This document shows, one piece after another, positions 33,489-42,067 of a stretch of 64,000 nucleotides of DNA. Both the position numbers and the translations under genes were made by a program. The notes under the pieces were generated by a model, which saw only the letters and a program-made list of their open reading frames with translations, was not told the origin of the DNA and ran no database searches. The DNA comes from Sphingomonas glacialis (GTDB lineage: Bacteria > Pseudomonadota > Alphaproteobacteria > Sphingomonadales > Sphingomonadaceae), in assembly GCF_006439055.1 (NCBI RefSeq), contig NZ_RCZC01000013.1, positions 1 through 64,000 on the forward strand, in the 5' to 3' direction. Every line of letters starts with the position of its first letter. The first letter of the stretch is position 1.

Positions 33489-33603
33489 CGCACCATCGCT
33501 AACACCGTCGCTTGCACCAGTGCTACGTCAGCCGATCACCCGTTCCCGGCAAGGCGGTCCACACCGGAGGGGTACACACTTCTGGCCGCCTCCCGCCCCC
33601 GAG

Positions 33604-33621
33604 CTCCAGCCGTTCGTTCAG
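33604..33621 (+). repeat. Dispersed intergenic repeat, B half
   Basis: CTCCAGCCGTTCGTTCAG matches the right half of the repeat family. It lies just outside the right end of the IS66 element. Confidence 0.4.
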
Positions 33622-33628
33622 ATTAATC

Positions 33629-34048
33629 TCACCCGAGGCTTGCCGATGAGCAATAGGAGGAAACTTCGACAAGGTTGCCGTCGAGATCGCGAACGTACAC
33701 CGAGCGGATGGCGCCCAGAGCGCCGCTCTTGGTGACGGGCCCGAGGACGATCTCGACGCCATTCTCTCGAAAGTGCCTCGCGACATCATCGGGGCTAGTT
33801 TCCGTCAAAAAGCAAATGTCGTCGCTGCCTGGGCACGGCGTCATGCCGGTGAACCAAGCCTCTTGCGTTGCGTTCAGCGGCCGCAGATTAATCTTGTTCT
33901 GTCCGAACACCATGCTGGTCCGAATATCGCCTGAGGGCGCTTGGCGATCCTCGCGCACCATCCCCAGCACTTGTTCATACCAGCGCGCGGAGGCGTCGAC
34001 GTTCCGGACGTTGAAAACCAGGTGATCAACGGCTTTGACGGTCAGCAT
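33629..34048 (-). CDS. VOC superfamily (glyoxalase-like) protein
   Basis: A 139-residue VOC protein: VDHLVFNVRNVDASARWYEQ-type first motif with a metal-ligand His in VDHLV, a Glu/Gln in the middle, ICFLTETSPDDVARHF, and the final YVRDLDGNLVEVSSY with the Glu ligand. Members act as glyoxalases, dioxygenases or resistance proteins; substrate unknown. The ATG at 34048 has CGGAGTG upstream, so a longer frame reaching 34342 is not used. It is followed by no partner gene. Confidence 0.82.
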   Translation of the reverse strand: MLTVKAVDHLVFNVRNVDASARWYEQVLGMVREDRQAPSGDIRTSMVFGQNKINLRPLNATQEAWFTGMTPCPGSDDICFLTETSPDDVARHFRENGVEIVLGPVTKSGALGAIRSVYVRDLDGNLVEVSSYCSSASLG

Positions 34049-34265
34049 CGGTTCACTCCGGAATGTTGCATCGATGAGGGCTTCTGAAGCTCGTGAGACC
34101 GAGACGCAATGCAGCACCTTGCAGAGACCGACGGGCCGCTGCAATACCTCAATGAGCCATAGCCGGTCATCCATCCTGGATCCGCCGCGCCCCGGACCCG
34201 ACCACTTGTTCATTTCATAGTGAACTGTTGGTCGGCACAGAATGGCGACATTTAACCGCACTTGT

Positions 34266-35012
34266 TTAAGAACGGGCGGGAAGCGCCCGTCCGAATAGCT
34301 GAAGCATCGCGGACCAGCCCCGCTCTGCTTGATCATGATCATAGACGGGGAAATCAGGCTTCATCCAGCCGTGCGCTGCTGGGTAGGTTTCAGCGTGGTA
34401 GCGCACGCCCGCATCGGCGAGCGCCGCCTCGAACCGCTCCGCCATCGAGGGCGGATAGCTTCCATCGTTCTCGGCCGCCGCTACGTAGAGTTCGGCCTCC
34501 ATCCGGGGGGCAAGCAGGTGCGGACTGGTTGGCTCGTCGGTCGCGAGGCGGCCTCCGTGAAAGCTCGCCACCGCTGCAAAGCGGTCGGGCCACGTGCCCG
34601 CCGCGGCGATCGCCATACCGCTACCCATGCAGAAGCCGACCGCACCCACTTTGGTGCCGGCCACATCGTCGCGTGTGTTCAGGTAGGCGAGAAGCGGACC
34701 TGTATCGGCCGCTGCCTTGTGATTGTCTGTAGTGGTCATCAAAGGACCAAGCACCAGCCGGAAGTCGCCGGCGAAAACCTCTTTCGGAACAAACGGCCCG
34801 TAAGGACCGTAGCGGTAGAATAGATCCGGCAGCAGGACGAGGTAGCCCGCGTTGGAGAGCCGCTGGCTCATGTCGCTGATCGCGGGGCGAATGCCACCCG
34901 CGTCCATATAGACGATGACTGCCGGCCACGGGCCCTCACCCTCAGCCGGCGTAAACAGCTGGCAGGGGCAAGCGCCGTCGTTGGTGCCGATCGTCACTCG
35001 TTCATGCGCCAT
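34266..35012 (-). CDS. Dienelactone hydrolase family protein
   Basis: A 248-residue alpha/beta hydrolase of the dienelactone hydrolase family. The nucleophile elbow is GFCMGSG (Cys as nucleophile near residue 125), and the triad is completed by an Asp in AENDGSYP and His in AAHGWMKPDFPVYD near residue 220. VTIGTNDGACPCQLFTPAEG and VIVYMDAGGIRPAISDMSQR are typical N-terminal segments. It may open lactones in aromatic degradation, but many members have other roles. ATG at 35012 with GGAAAGAG upstream. Confidence 0.85.
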   Translation of the reverse strand: MAHERVTIGTNDGACPCQLFTPAEGEGPWPAVIVYMDAGGIRPAISDMSQRLSNAGYLVLLPDLFYRYGPYGPFVPKEVFAGDFRLVLGPLMTTTDNHKAAADTGPLLAYLNTRDDVAGTKVGAVGFCMGSGMAIAAAGTWPDRFAAVASFHGGRLATDEPTSPHLLAPRMEAELYVAAAENDGSYPPSMAERFEAALADAGVRYHAETYPAAHGWMKPDFPVYDHDQAERGWSAMLQLFGRALPARS

Positions 35013-35457
35013 GTCGTCTCTTTCCGTTTCGTTGTTAGCGAGAGTATCAGGCACTGCCACCTCCGGCCTCGAGGCCCCGCAACGCTCGCTATCGTGCTGA
35101 ACCATAAACCGCCATCCCAGCCGCCGTCGCCACTCCCGAACTTCAGACGCCCATTCACGCACGGTAGGCATGTCCCGAGCATGAGATGCGGGCGACTGTC
35201 CCGCTACCATTGGCAGCAGCGCACCCGTAGCTAGCAGAAGCGCGCCGACCGAATCGCTTGCACGTGCGCGCGCATTCACTCCATCTATCAGCGCATGCAG
35301 GCGATCGGACGTGCCATGCGCCTGTTCCTGCTACCTATACCCTTAACGCCCGCCGTCAGCTTCTCAGATGCAAGTCCTTGGTAGCGACAAATGGTCAAAA
35401 CCAAGCAGTTGCTACGTCCCCCCGCCCCATGCTTTAATCGTGAAGGGGCAAAATTCC
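35013..35457. other. Intergenic region, nothing recognised
   Basis: A 445-base gap between divergent genes. An open minus-strand frame continues upstream of the dienelactone hydrolase to about 35279 but has no start site or resemblance supporting it. Confidence 0.4.
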
Positions 35458-35838
35458 ATGCATGATCGGACGAAATGGATCGGGCGAGTGATCAGCGCTT
35501 TGACAGCGTTGATTATGATCGCCGACGGCATCAACGGCCTATTTTGGCCGCATCTGATCGCGCCCGAGATGGCGGGCGACGGTTGGCCCCCTGAGACGCT
35601 TATGCCGGTGGCGGTGCTAGCGCTGACCGGCGGCGTTCTCTACGCAATCCCGCGAACCGCGTTCATCGGCGCAATCGTAATCACCGGTTTCATAGGTGGG
35701 GCGCTGGCGGCACATCTGCGTGTGACGTTGAACGTTATTTGGCCCGAGATTGTAAACGTACTAATCGGGGGTGCTGCTTGGGCCGGGCTCTACCTGCGGG
35801 ATCCGAGATTGCGCGCTCTGATGTTTGCTCCCCGTTGA
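35458..35838 (+). CDS. DoxX-like membrane protein
   Basis: A 126-residue inner-membrane protein with four membrane segments: RVISALTALIMIADGINGLF, ETLMPVAVLALTGGVLYAI, AFIGAIVITGFIGGALAAHL and VNVLIGGAAWAGLYL. The GA-x-x-x-GFxGGAxAxHLR pattern is the DoxX-like (DoxX_2) signature. Function unknown; DoxX relatives are linked to thiosulfate oxidation or redox stress. GAAGGGG precedes the ATG. Stands alone. Confidence 0.8.
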   Translation: MHDRTKWIGRVISALTALIMIADGINGLFWPHLIAPEMAGDGWPPETLMPVAVLALTGGVLYAIPRTAFIGAIVITGFIGGALAAHLRVTLNVIWPEIVNVLIGGAAWAGLYLRDPRLRALMFAPR

Positions 35839-35848
35839 CGACGTATTC

Positions 35849-35937
35849 GACCCATTAGCGGAAGGTCGGAGCTGACTCTGAACCCTACATTCAGCCGACC
35901 TTGCACACTTCCCGAAGCCGGCCGGCCGTTCATTTCG
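35849..35937 (+). repeat. Dispersed intergenic repeat, extended copy
   Basis: Three related units: GACCCATTAGCGGAAGGTCG at 35849-35868, AACCCTACATTCAGCCGACC at 35881-35900, and CTTCCCGAAGCCGG then GGCCGTTCATTTCG ending at 35937. Confidence 0.55.
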
Positions 35938-35992
35938 TCGGATAGGCCCGTTCTGACAGGATGGATCTAAGTTGCGGCACGCACTCGAACCG

Positions 35993-36434
35993 TCATCCTG
36001 TTGTTAGCGACTCCTTGATCAACTGACGGGCTGCGATCTTCCAGGTTCCCGCCTGGCGCACCGCCACCAAGATCATCGCACGCTCCAATCCCCGCACCGG
36101 CTTGCCGTTGTCTAGAAGTCCATGTGGAAAAAACCGTCGCCACATCAGGCTTGAGAAAGTGAACCTCCGACACGTCTTTCTTGTCGATGGTCGTCTTGAC
36201 CGCCCAGCCGGTTCCGGCGTGGACTTTTCGGAACTCCACTACGATCGCCTCCCGGCCTTCGATTCGTTCTTCCGCGATCAGCACCCAGGCGGCGTCCGGC
36301 GTATAGAGCGCGTCGAAGGCATTCAGGTCGTGGGCGTTCCAGGCCGAGATGATCCGGTCGGCCAATAAGTCAGGCGTTGGTCCCGCCGCGGCGGCGCTCG
36401 ACAAGACCATCAAGCTAAAAGCGACGAGCCATGT
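35993..36434 (-). pseudogene. NTF2-like (SgcJ/EcaC-type) protein, frameshifted
   Basis: Encodes a hydrophobic leader (WLVAFSLMVLSSAAAAG) and an NTF2-like fold: PDLLADRIISAWNAHDLNAF, LYTPDAAWVLIAEERIEGRE, and KKDVSEVHFLKPDVATVF. Two single-base changes follow near 36113 and 36128; with both repaired the frame reads FFHMDF, DNGKPVRGLERAMILVAVR and QAGTWKIAARQLIKESL, ending at the TGA 35995-35993. In the uncorrected frame the protein ends in 60 foreign residues. No ATG is found for the leader; a TTG at 36413 is too internal. Function of the family is unknown to me beyond small-molecule-binding folds. Confidence 0.7.
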
Positions 36435-36473
36435 AATGCTGCGGTCCCTTCCGTCTGAGTTGAGACAGTGTCC

Positions 36474-36938
36474 TCACGCCTTCGCATCGTTGATTTCGAT
36501 GACGTAGCCGTCCGGATCGCGGACAAAGATCTGGCGAACATTATCTGGTCGGCGCTGCGCGGAACGATGGCCATCCATGTCGGCCCACGGGATGTGCCGT
36601 GCATCAAGACGGGCGATCATCGCGTCCAGATCGGCGCAGGCCAATGCAAAATGATCCCATCTGTTATGCGGCGCACCAACGGTGACGTTGGCGACAATGT
36701 GCAACATCCTGCCGCCGCCAAGGGCAAACCACCGTGCAGCACCTATCGGAAACGGCGTCGACGCTTCCTTTAGACCAAGCACATCCCCGTAAAATCTGGC
36801 GCTGCGAACAAGGTCGGCTGCCTGTATACCGACATGGTCGAGCGCCAGCGCCGGTGCCGGGTCGATGCGTTGCGCGCGCGCAGGCGCGCCGGAGGCGATC
36901 AGGTGAAGACCTAGACCGATGACAAGCGCCGTCCGCAT
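36474..36938 (-). CDS. Secreted VOC superfamily protein
   Basis: A 154-residue VOC protein with a signal peptide (RTALVIGLGLHLIASGAPARA, cleavage near 22). Metal-type motif LALDHVGIQAADLVRSARFY (His), WDHFALACADLDAMIARL (second His) and IFVRDPDGYVIEIND (Glu). Export is unusual for the superfamily, so it would act on a periplasmic substrate. GGAGAA precedes the ATG at 36938. It lies just downstream of an unknown membrane protein on the same strand (32 bases) and upstream of the broken NTF2-like gene, so the three may form an operon. Confidence 0.82.
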   Translation of the reverse strand: MRTALVIGLGLHLIASGAPARAQRIDPAPALALDHVGIQAADLVRSARFYGDVLGLKEASTPFPIGAARWFALGGGRMLHIVANVTVGAPHNRWDHFALACADLDAMIARLDARHIPWADMDGHRSAQRRPDNVRQIFVRDPDGYVIEINDAKA

Positions 36939-36970
36939 CGCCGTTTCTCCTATCTCGGGATTGGTCTCTC

Positions 36971-37699
36971 TCACTGCGCTCGGACAACCGCGAGCAAGCC
37001 GCCGCCGATCGGGGAAAAGGCGAGCGGGGCGATTGCCAACTGACTGACCGCGATAGTGCCGACCACCCAATAATAGGCGGGGTGAACGCGTCGCCGCACG
37101 ATCAGATCGACGACGGGACCAGCGAGCGCGAATAGCATGCCCACACCGAACAACACCACTGGCGCGGCCGCGCCGAACGATGGCATCGGCAGCAAGCGCC
37201 CAAGCCCGGGACCTAGGATGGACACGGTCGCGCCGAGCATCAGCCGTTTGTGCCACTCACTGCGCTTGCGTAGCGCGATGCCCGCCGCGATCAGTCCGGC
37301 GAAGACGGCAATGCCGACCAAGTTCATCACTAGAAAAATTGCTGGTGGGAGGAACGACGGAATGTAACCGTAATGGACGGTAAACAGCGTTGCCGCCACG
37401 CCCATAATCAGCATCGCCGCGGCAAGGGCTACGCCCAGCCAACCGATCTTGCGGTGGAGCGTGATCGATCCGCGCGCGATGAACGCGGGTTGCGCGACGA
37501 ACAGCATCACCCACAGCGTAAAGACCGCACCATGGACGTGCAGCAGCAGCGGCAAAGCGGGTGTGCCGATAAAATCATTCGGCACCGTGTTACCGAAGCC
37601 GCTAATAAACACCGCCGCCATCGCCAGCGACATAACGAGATAGAAAGGGCGCCCGACCACCGCTGGTCGGGGGCGCGTAATGCCAAGGGTGGCGGTCAT
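36971..37699 (-). CDS. Seven-helix membrane protein of unknown family
   Basis: A 242-residue inner-membrane protein with about seven hydrophobic segments, including PFYLVMSLAMAAVFISGFG, LLLHVHGAVFTLWVMLFVAQ, IGWLGVALAAAMLIMGVAAT, PAIFLVMNLVGIAVFAGLIA, VLFGVGMLFALAGPVVDLIV and YYWVVGTIAVSQLAIAPLAF. Histidines in LLLHVHGAVF and ITLHRKIGW could bind haem or metal, as in DUF2306-like proteins, but I am not sure of the family. GGGGGGAA precedes the ATG at 37699. Likely first gene of the operon with the secreted VOC protein. Confidence 0.7.
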   Translation of the reverse strand: MTATLGITRPRPAVVGRPFYLVMSLAMAAVFISGFGNTVPNDFIGTPALPLLLHVHGAVFTLWVMLFVAQPAFIARGSITLHRKIGWLGVALAAAMLIMGVAATLFTVHYGYIPSFLPPAIFLVMNLVGIAVFAGLIAAGIALRKRSEWHKRLMLGATVSILGPGLGRLLPMPSFGAAAPVVLFGVGMLFALAGPVVDLIVRRRVHPAYYWVVGTIAVSQLAIAPLAFSPIGGGLLAVVRAQ

Positions 37700-38181
37700 A
37701 ACATTCCCCCCGAAAGCCGATCTGAAAGCGCAAAATTGCGGAGGCACAATTCGTCAGTGTCCGGTGCGCCCTCGTCCTCCAACGTGTTTTCGAAGTAACA
37801 GAATTTCTGGCGTTTGTCAGCGGCTCTTGTCGCCGCGGGCCGTTCATTGCCAGCGACGTTTCGCGTCTGGCGTTCCACTGTTCAAACCTTGCCGTCAGGT
37901 CCGGCGCATCTACGATTGCGTGAAGCGTGGTTCGACTGCCAATCAGACGATACTGGGCTACAAAGAAAAGGCTAGACCTTCGAGCGTCGGCTTCAGATGC
38001 ACTCAAGCTAGCGGATTATAGGACTTATAGCCGATTTTGAGCCATTCGCGGAGGCTCTGGCCGCCCCGCCCGTTCCCCAAAAGCCGCCGCTTATTCATCC
38101 AGACGGCCGCTTCGAGGATGATCATCGCATTCGCGGAACTAGGCGATAGATGGCGGCCTGGCCGCCTAGATACTCACTTCG
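37700..38181. other. Intergenic region with gene debris and repeats
   Basis: A 482-base gap. On the minus strand about 37840-37970 an open stretch reads SLFFVAQYRLIGSRTTLHAI, VDAPDLTARFEQWNARRETS, which looks like the start of a small soluble protein but breaks up afterwards; I would treat it as debris. Repeat halves lie near 37834-37850 and 38071-38100. Confidence 0.4.
38034..38100 (+). repeat. Dispersed two-part intergenic repeat
   Basis: Left half GATTTTGAGCCATTCGCGG near 38034-38052; right half TTCCCCAAAAGCCGCCGC then TTATTCATCC ending at 38100. Confidence 0.55.
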
Positions 38182-38532
38182 CTAAATGGCAGATGCGCAG
38201 GCGAAACTGACAAACGCGTCGAGCAGCCCTGCCTGCGAGATTGCAGCCAACGTGTTTTGGGCCGGACAGGATGCCCCGGCGCCAGTGCAACCTTTGTCTC
38301 CACGATTGAGAGTGGCGACCCGATGTCGCTCACGTCGCGTCATAGACGGCATAAAATCTTCCTCGATGCCGTCGAGGTCGGCGGGGTGCAGGTGTCGCAA
38401 ATTGCGTGCGGGACATAGCCCGTCTGCTTTATCGGCGAAATTCTGATAGGCCGGCGAGGTCATCAACTGAAAATCGAGTCGACTGGGTTGCGCAGCAAGC
38501 AAACCTGCAAGGACAGCAGCACGGATCAGCAT
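38182..38532 (-). CDS. Hypothetical secreted protein
   Basis: A 116-residue protein with a probable signal peptide (LIRAAVLAGLLAAQPSRLD) and a mature domain with four cysteines (GLCPARN, GCTGAGASCPAQN, FACAS). GGAGG lies 6 bases before the ATG at 38532, strong support for translation. No family recognised. It stands alone. Confidence 0.65.
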   Translation of the reverse strand: MLIRAAVLAGLLAAQPSRLDFQLMTSPAYQNFADKADGLCPARNLRHLHPADLDGIEEDFMPSMTRRERHRVATLNRGDKGCTGAGASCPAQNTLAAISQAGLLDAFVSFACASAI

Positions 38533-38855
38533 ATGGACCTCCGAGAGCGACAGCCGATATAGACGCTACTCCGCTCGATCATTCACTGCAATTGGGCGGC
38601 ACTTGTCAACTGATCAGCGGCAGAAGCCTACCTGGCCTCCCGTCCGGCTCGACCCAGACCCGGACACTTTTTTTCAGCGTAAGCACTTCCCGAAACTGCA
38701 CGCTCATTAATGATGGTTGTTCGTCCTTTCCGGCAACTCGGGCTGCCGCTTTACGTGGCAGAAAGTCAAATATCTCGGTCGTTCGCGGCCAGATCGAGTT
38801 TCTACGGCTGTACGCAATTTACCCAAGCCGAAACGAATGGCCTGTTCTCGCCAGA
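38533..38855. other. Intergenic region with dispersed repeat
   Basis: A 323-base gap between two minus-strand genes. It contains the two-part repeat at 38640-38712 and a short open frame of no known kind. Confidence 0.4.
38640..38712 (+). repeat. Dispersed two-part intergenic repeat
   Basis: Upstream CGTCCGG, left half TCGACCCAGACCCGGACACT at 38649-38668, right half CTTCCCGAAACTGCACGCTC with ATTAATG ending about 38712. CCC cores are 36 nt apart. Confidence 0.6.
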
Positions 38856-39728
38856 TCAGCGCAGCATTCTGCGCACGGCTGATTTATCGCGGTGTACGAA
38901 ATGCCGCTTCACCACCGCGCCGATATGCAGCAGCAGTGTTGCATAAAAGAATGCAGGCAGCGCCCACGCATGCACCCAGAGCGCCACACCCGATGACCCG
39001 GCGCAGTCAGGTCGGGAGATTGCAAAGCCATAAAAGTCGATCGTCGGCCCTTGGCTGATGAGATATCCGCTGATGGGGAACGCCAGCAGTATTCCGTATA
39101 GTCCGAGATGGACCGCGCGCGAGGCGCGCCGCTCCAATGCCGTCAGCACTGGCAGCGATGGCGGCGGCGGACTCGCGATCAGCCAGCCGATCCGTCCAAT
39201 CACCAGCACCAGCACACTCAAGCCGAGCGACTGGTGTGCGCCGACGAACCCTGCGCGTACGGGCGAGCTTTCGGGCAAGATGGCCATGAATAGGCCAATC
39301 GGCATAAGACAGAACATTAAGACAGCAATCACCCAGTGGAAGGCGCGCGAAGCTTTGCCAAACTGGGTTGCGTCATTGTGCAGCGGCAAGGCCGTGACGA
39401 GCGGTCGTCGGGCCTGCGTCCAGGCCGACCAGGCCAGCAACAGAATCGCGACCGCGGCAATGCCCGCCTGTACGTTCAGAACCGCTGGCGTAATCCGGTG
39501 GGCTTCAGGCGCGCTCGACGGTATTGCACCGAACGTGCCATCCAGGTCGGCAAGGATGATCGACAGTACCATCATCGCCAGCCCAAGCGCGGCGATAACC
39601 GTCCCGGCGATCCGCAACCACCGCGCCCGCGCGTTCAATGTGAAGGCGAGCACGATGGCAAGCGCCAGATATCCGATGGCCACCGATTTCCCCGCGTTGA
39701 TTGATAAGTGAACCAGCGGTGGTAGCAT
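38856..39728 (-). CDS. Cytochrome b561-type membrane protein
   Basis: A 290-residue membrane protein with about seven segments. The C-terminal 160 residues match cytochrome b561/Ni-hydrogenase b-type: KASRAFHWVIAVLMFCLMPI with haem-ligand His, GFVGAHQSLGLSVLVLVIGR with a second His, VHLGLYGILLAFPISGYLI and WVHAWALPAFFYATLLLHIG, giving four His for two b haems. The N-terminal ~120 residues add three membrane segments and a short soluble loop not seen in short YceJ-type proteins. It likely moves electrons between quinol and a periplasmic acceptor; partner unknown. Confidence 0.82.
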   Translation of the reverse strand: MLPPLVHLSINAGKSVAIGYLALAIVLAFTLNARARWLRIAGTVIAALGLAMMVLSIILADLDGTFGAIPSSAPEAHRITPAVLNVQAGIAAVAILLLAWSAWTQARRPLVTALPLHNDATQFGKASRAFHWVIAVLMFCLMPIGLFMAILPESSPVRAGFVGAHQSLGLSVLVLVIGRIGWLIASPPPPSLPVLTALERRASRAVHLGLYGILLAFPISGYLISQGPTIDFYGFAISRPDCAGSSGVALWVHAWALPAFFYATLLLHIGAVVKRHFVHRDKSAVRRMLR

Positions 39729-39943
39729 CCTACAAAGTTCAGCGTGTCAATCAGGCCTTTCGGACCAATCTGATACCCGTCCCATGTGCAATGACGAACA
39801 GACCCAGCACCGGACGCTCAGTGATGGCTAACGGATGCCGAAAGTAGACACTGGTTCATCCTGCCATGCGCTCTTGTTTCAGACCCTAGCATCGGTCACA
39901 ACTACAGGATCGAGAGGCGCGTCGTGACCGGCATTCCCGTCTT

Positions 39944-40876
39944 GTGAGCCCGCAGCCCAATTCCCACTTGGCGACTATCGAGGACGCTCGCCGAAACCTC
40001 AGCGCAGGTCCGCCGATGGCGATGCTTACGGGGCGAACGTGGGCTGGCGTCGCGATTGACCAGTTATCGGCGTACACCGTCTCTGAAATGGCAGTGGGGC
40101 CGCGCGACCATCATCTGCTCGCGATCAACCTCGCCGATCATCCCTATGTCCGCGCCAAGAGATGCGGGCGTGTCTACGAGAGCGCCGGGCGCCTGGGCGA
40201 AGCTGCAATCATCCCAGCCGGCGAGGCATCGACCTGGGATGGGAACGTGCCGGCACACGTCACCGTCCGCATACCAGCATCGGCCATCATCGAAATGGCC
40301 TCGGACGTGCTTCCGATGGGAACTCCGCACCAAGCAATCGCCAACAACTTCCGCATACGTGACCCGTTCATCGCCAATATGGCCGCGATTTTCAGCCTGG
40401 AGATCAGTCGGGCACCGCACCCCGCGCAGGACGTGCTGGTCGAATCGCTTGTCACCGCACTGCTGCTGCATCTCCTGAGAGGCTATACCGGCGTGCCCTG
40501 GCGCGATGAGCAGCCTCTGAGGAACGTAGCTCCGGCGGCGCTGCATAGGGCGCTCGCCTATATCGAGGATCAACCCGGCGTGCGCGTCTCCCTCGGCGAC
40601 CTTGCAGCCGTGGCCGGACTCAGCCGCTTCCATTTCAGCCGGCTGTTTCGACGGTACGTCGGGATGCCTCCGGCGCTTTACGTCGAACGCTCGCGGATCG
40701 AACGCGCGAAGGCGATGATTTGCATTGGGCAATTGTCGCTGGCCGACATCGCCTACGCCGTTGGCTTTGCCGACCAGAGCCACTTCACGCGTCGCTTCCG
40801 GCATCACGAGGGCCGCACGCCGTCTGACTACCAACGCGATCACGCATGGCAACGACATCCCCGACGGAAAATTTGA
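39944..40876 (+). CDS. AraC-family transcriptional regulator
   Basis: A 310-residue regulator. The C-terminal ~100 residues hold the two AraC helix-turn-helices: RVSLGDLAAVAGLSRFHFSR and LFRRYVGMPPALYVERSRIE, then LADIAYAVGFADQSHFTRRF with RHHEGRTPSDYQRD. The N-terminal part has no known ligand-binding motif. The start is a GTG at 39944; ATG codons at 40016 and 40022 are alternatives. It lies 104 bases upstream of an alpha/beta hydrolase on the same strand and probably controls it. Confidence 0.85.
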   Translation: MSPQPNSHLATIEDARRNLSAGPPMAMLTGRTWAGVAIDQLSAYTVSEMAVGPRDHHLLAINLADHPYVRAKRCGRVYESAGRLGEAAIIPAGEASTWDGNVPAHVTVRIPASAIIEMASDVLPMGTPHQAIANNFRIRDPFIANMAAIFSLEISRAPHPAQDVLVESLVTALLLHLLRGYTGVPWRDEQPLRNVAPAALHRALAYIEDQPGVRVSLGDLAAVAGLSRFHFSRLFRRYVGMPPALYVERSRIERAKAMICIGQLSLADIAYAVGFADQSHFTRRFRHHEGRTPSDYQRDHAWQRHPRRKI

Positions 40877-40980
40877 GCCGCGGGAGCAAGGATCGTCCAC
40901 CGGAAGCAACGACCTCCAAGCCGCGCGCCCATCACAAGTCTACCGACTCTTCCAACACCCACCGGTTGAAGGAGTCCGAC

Positions 40981-41808
40981 ATGCCCATCGTAACGACTGC
41001 TGACGGCACCGAGATTTTCTACAAGGATTGGGGCCCGAAGGACGGGGCCACGCTCTTTTTCCACCATGGCTGGCCGCTTAGCGCCGACGATTGGGACAGC
41101 CAGATGATGTTTTTCCTCGCGCACGGGTTCCGTGTCGTCGCGCACGATCGCCGCGGGCACGGTCGCTCGACCCAGACCGCGGACGGTCACGACATGGATA
41201 CCTATGCCGCCGACGCGCTCGCTGTGGTGGAGAAGCTCGAGCTCAGCGACACCGTGCATATCGGCCATTCGACCGGCGGCGGCGAGGTCGCCCGGTTCGT
41301 CGCGAAGTACGGGAAGGGCCGCGTCTCCAAAGCAGTGCTGATCAGCGCGATCCCACCGACCTTTATGCAATCCGAGCGCAACCCCGATGGCGTACCGAAG
41401 GCAGCAGTAGACTCGATCCGCAACGGCACCGCCTTTCACCGCTCGCAATTCTATCAGGACATCACGATGCCCTTTTACGGTTTCAACCGCGAGGGCGCCG
41501 TGGTGTCGCAAGGCATCCGCGACAATTGGTGGCGGCAGGGCATGATGGGCGCTGCGATTGCACATTGGGAATGCGTGCGCGTGCTGTCAGAAACCGAATT
41601 CTATGACGACCTGGCGGAAATCGACTGCCCAGTGCTGGTGATGCACGGCGAGGACGACCAAATCTGCCCGTTCCCAACCACCGGCGCGCGTTCGGTCAAG
41701 CTGGTGAAGAATGGCACACTTATTTCTTATCCGGGCCTGCCGCACGGCATGCCGACCACCCATGCCGACGTCATCAACCGCGACCTGCTGAGCTTTGTCC
41801 GCAGCTGA
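40981..41808 (+). CDS. Alpha/beta hydrolase, chloroperoxidase/esterase type
   Basis: A 275-residue protein of the cofactor-free haloperoxidase/esterase group. Motifs: IFYKDWGPKDGATLFFHHGW (oxyanion region), DRRGHGRS, nucleophile elbow HIGHSTGGGE (Ser near 97), Asp in MHGEDDQICPF near 225, His in PGLPHGMPTT near 254. Members hydrolyse esters and, with peroxide, can perhydrolyse. GAAGGAG precedes the ATG. A perfect 11-bp hairpin 215 bases downstream may end the transcript. Confidence 0.87.
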   Translation: MPIVTTADGTEIFYKDWGPKDGATLFFHHGWPLSADDWDSQMMFFLAHGFRVVAHDRRGHGRSTQTADGHDMDTYAADALAVVEKLELSDTVHIGHSTGGGEVARFVAKYGKGRVSKAVLISAIPPTFMQSERNPDGVPKAAVDSIRNGTAFHRSQFYQDITMPFYGFNREGAVVSQGIRDNWWRQGMMGAAIAHWECVRVLSETEFYDDLAEIDCPVLVMHGEDDQICPFPTTGARSVKLVKNGTLISYPGLPHGMPTTHADVINRDLLSFVRS

Positions 41809-41864
41809 CCTAAACGGGGGGCGAGCGACGCGCCTCCCACATTCCATCGGACCGTCGCGGCATT

Positions 41865-41925
41865 TTGACCCAATGATCGCCATTCGGCCCGCCCGGCGCG
41901 CTACTCGAAAGCGGTCGCTCGTTAA
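41865..41925 (+). repeat. Dispersed two-part intergenic repeat
   Basis: Left half TTGACCCAATGATCGCCATT at 41865-41884, right half AAAGCGGTCGCTCGTTAAAC ending near 41926. Cores are 35 nt apart. Confidence 0.55.
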
Positions 41926-42023
41926 ACACCATCTGCTCAGACGGAGGATGCCGCAGGCATTGCCCTGCCCGACCGCGCGCCGGCTTTTCCGAAAACGATG
42001 GTGAACGAGAATGAGTAGAGGTG

Positions 42024-42053
42024 CACTGCCTCTGTTTTACGACAGAGGCAGTG
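42024..42053. terminator. Hairpin between convergent genes
   Basis: A perfect 11-bp stem, CACTGCCTCTG at 42024-42034 and CAGAGGCAGTG at 42043-42053 with an 8-base loop, followed by TTT. It lies between the ends of a plus-strand hydrolase and a minus-strand MAPEG gene and could serve both. Confidence 0.7.
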
Positions 42054-42067
42054 TTTGCCCTGGGATC

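Larger units (their letters stand above)
31412..33577 (-). mobile_element. IS66-family insertion sequence, internally deleted
   Basis: The three IS66 genes tnpA-tnpB-tnpC lie in order on the minus strand. The ends share a 15-bp core: TCCGGTGAGGACCGC at 31419-31433 and, inverted, TCCGGTGTGGACCGC at 33568-33554 (14 of 15 match). The left end cuts a LysR gene. No direct target repeat is seen when the 8 bases outside each end are compared, so the right flank has been rearranged after insertion. tnpC is frameshifted and shortened, so the element cannot move alone. Confidence 0.8.

Noticed and set aside
33629..34342. Longer start for the VOC protein at 34342
   Set aside because: The first 98 residues do not resemble any fold, while MLTVKAVDH is the normal family start with an SD sequence.
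34266..35279. N-terminal extension of the dienelactone hydrolase up to 35279
   Set aside because: The ATG at 35012 has a good ribosome-binding site and matches the family start; the extension has no recognisable content.
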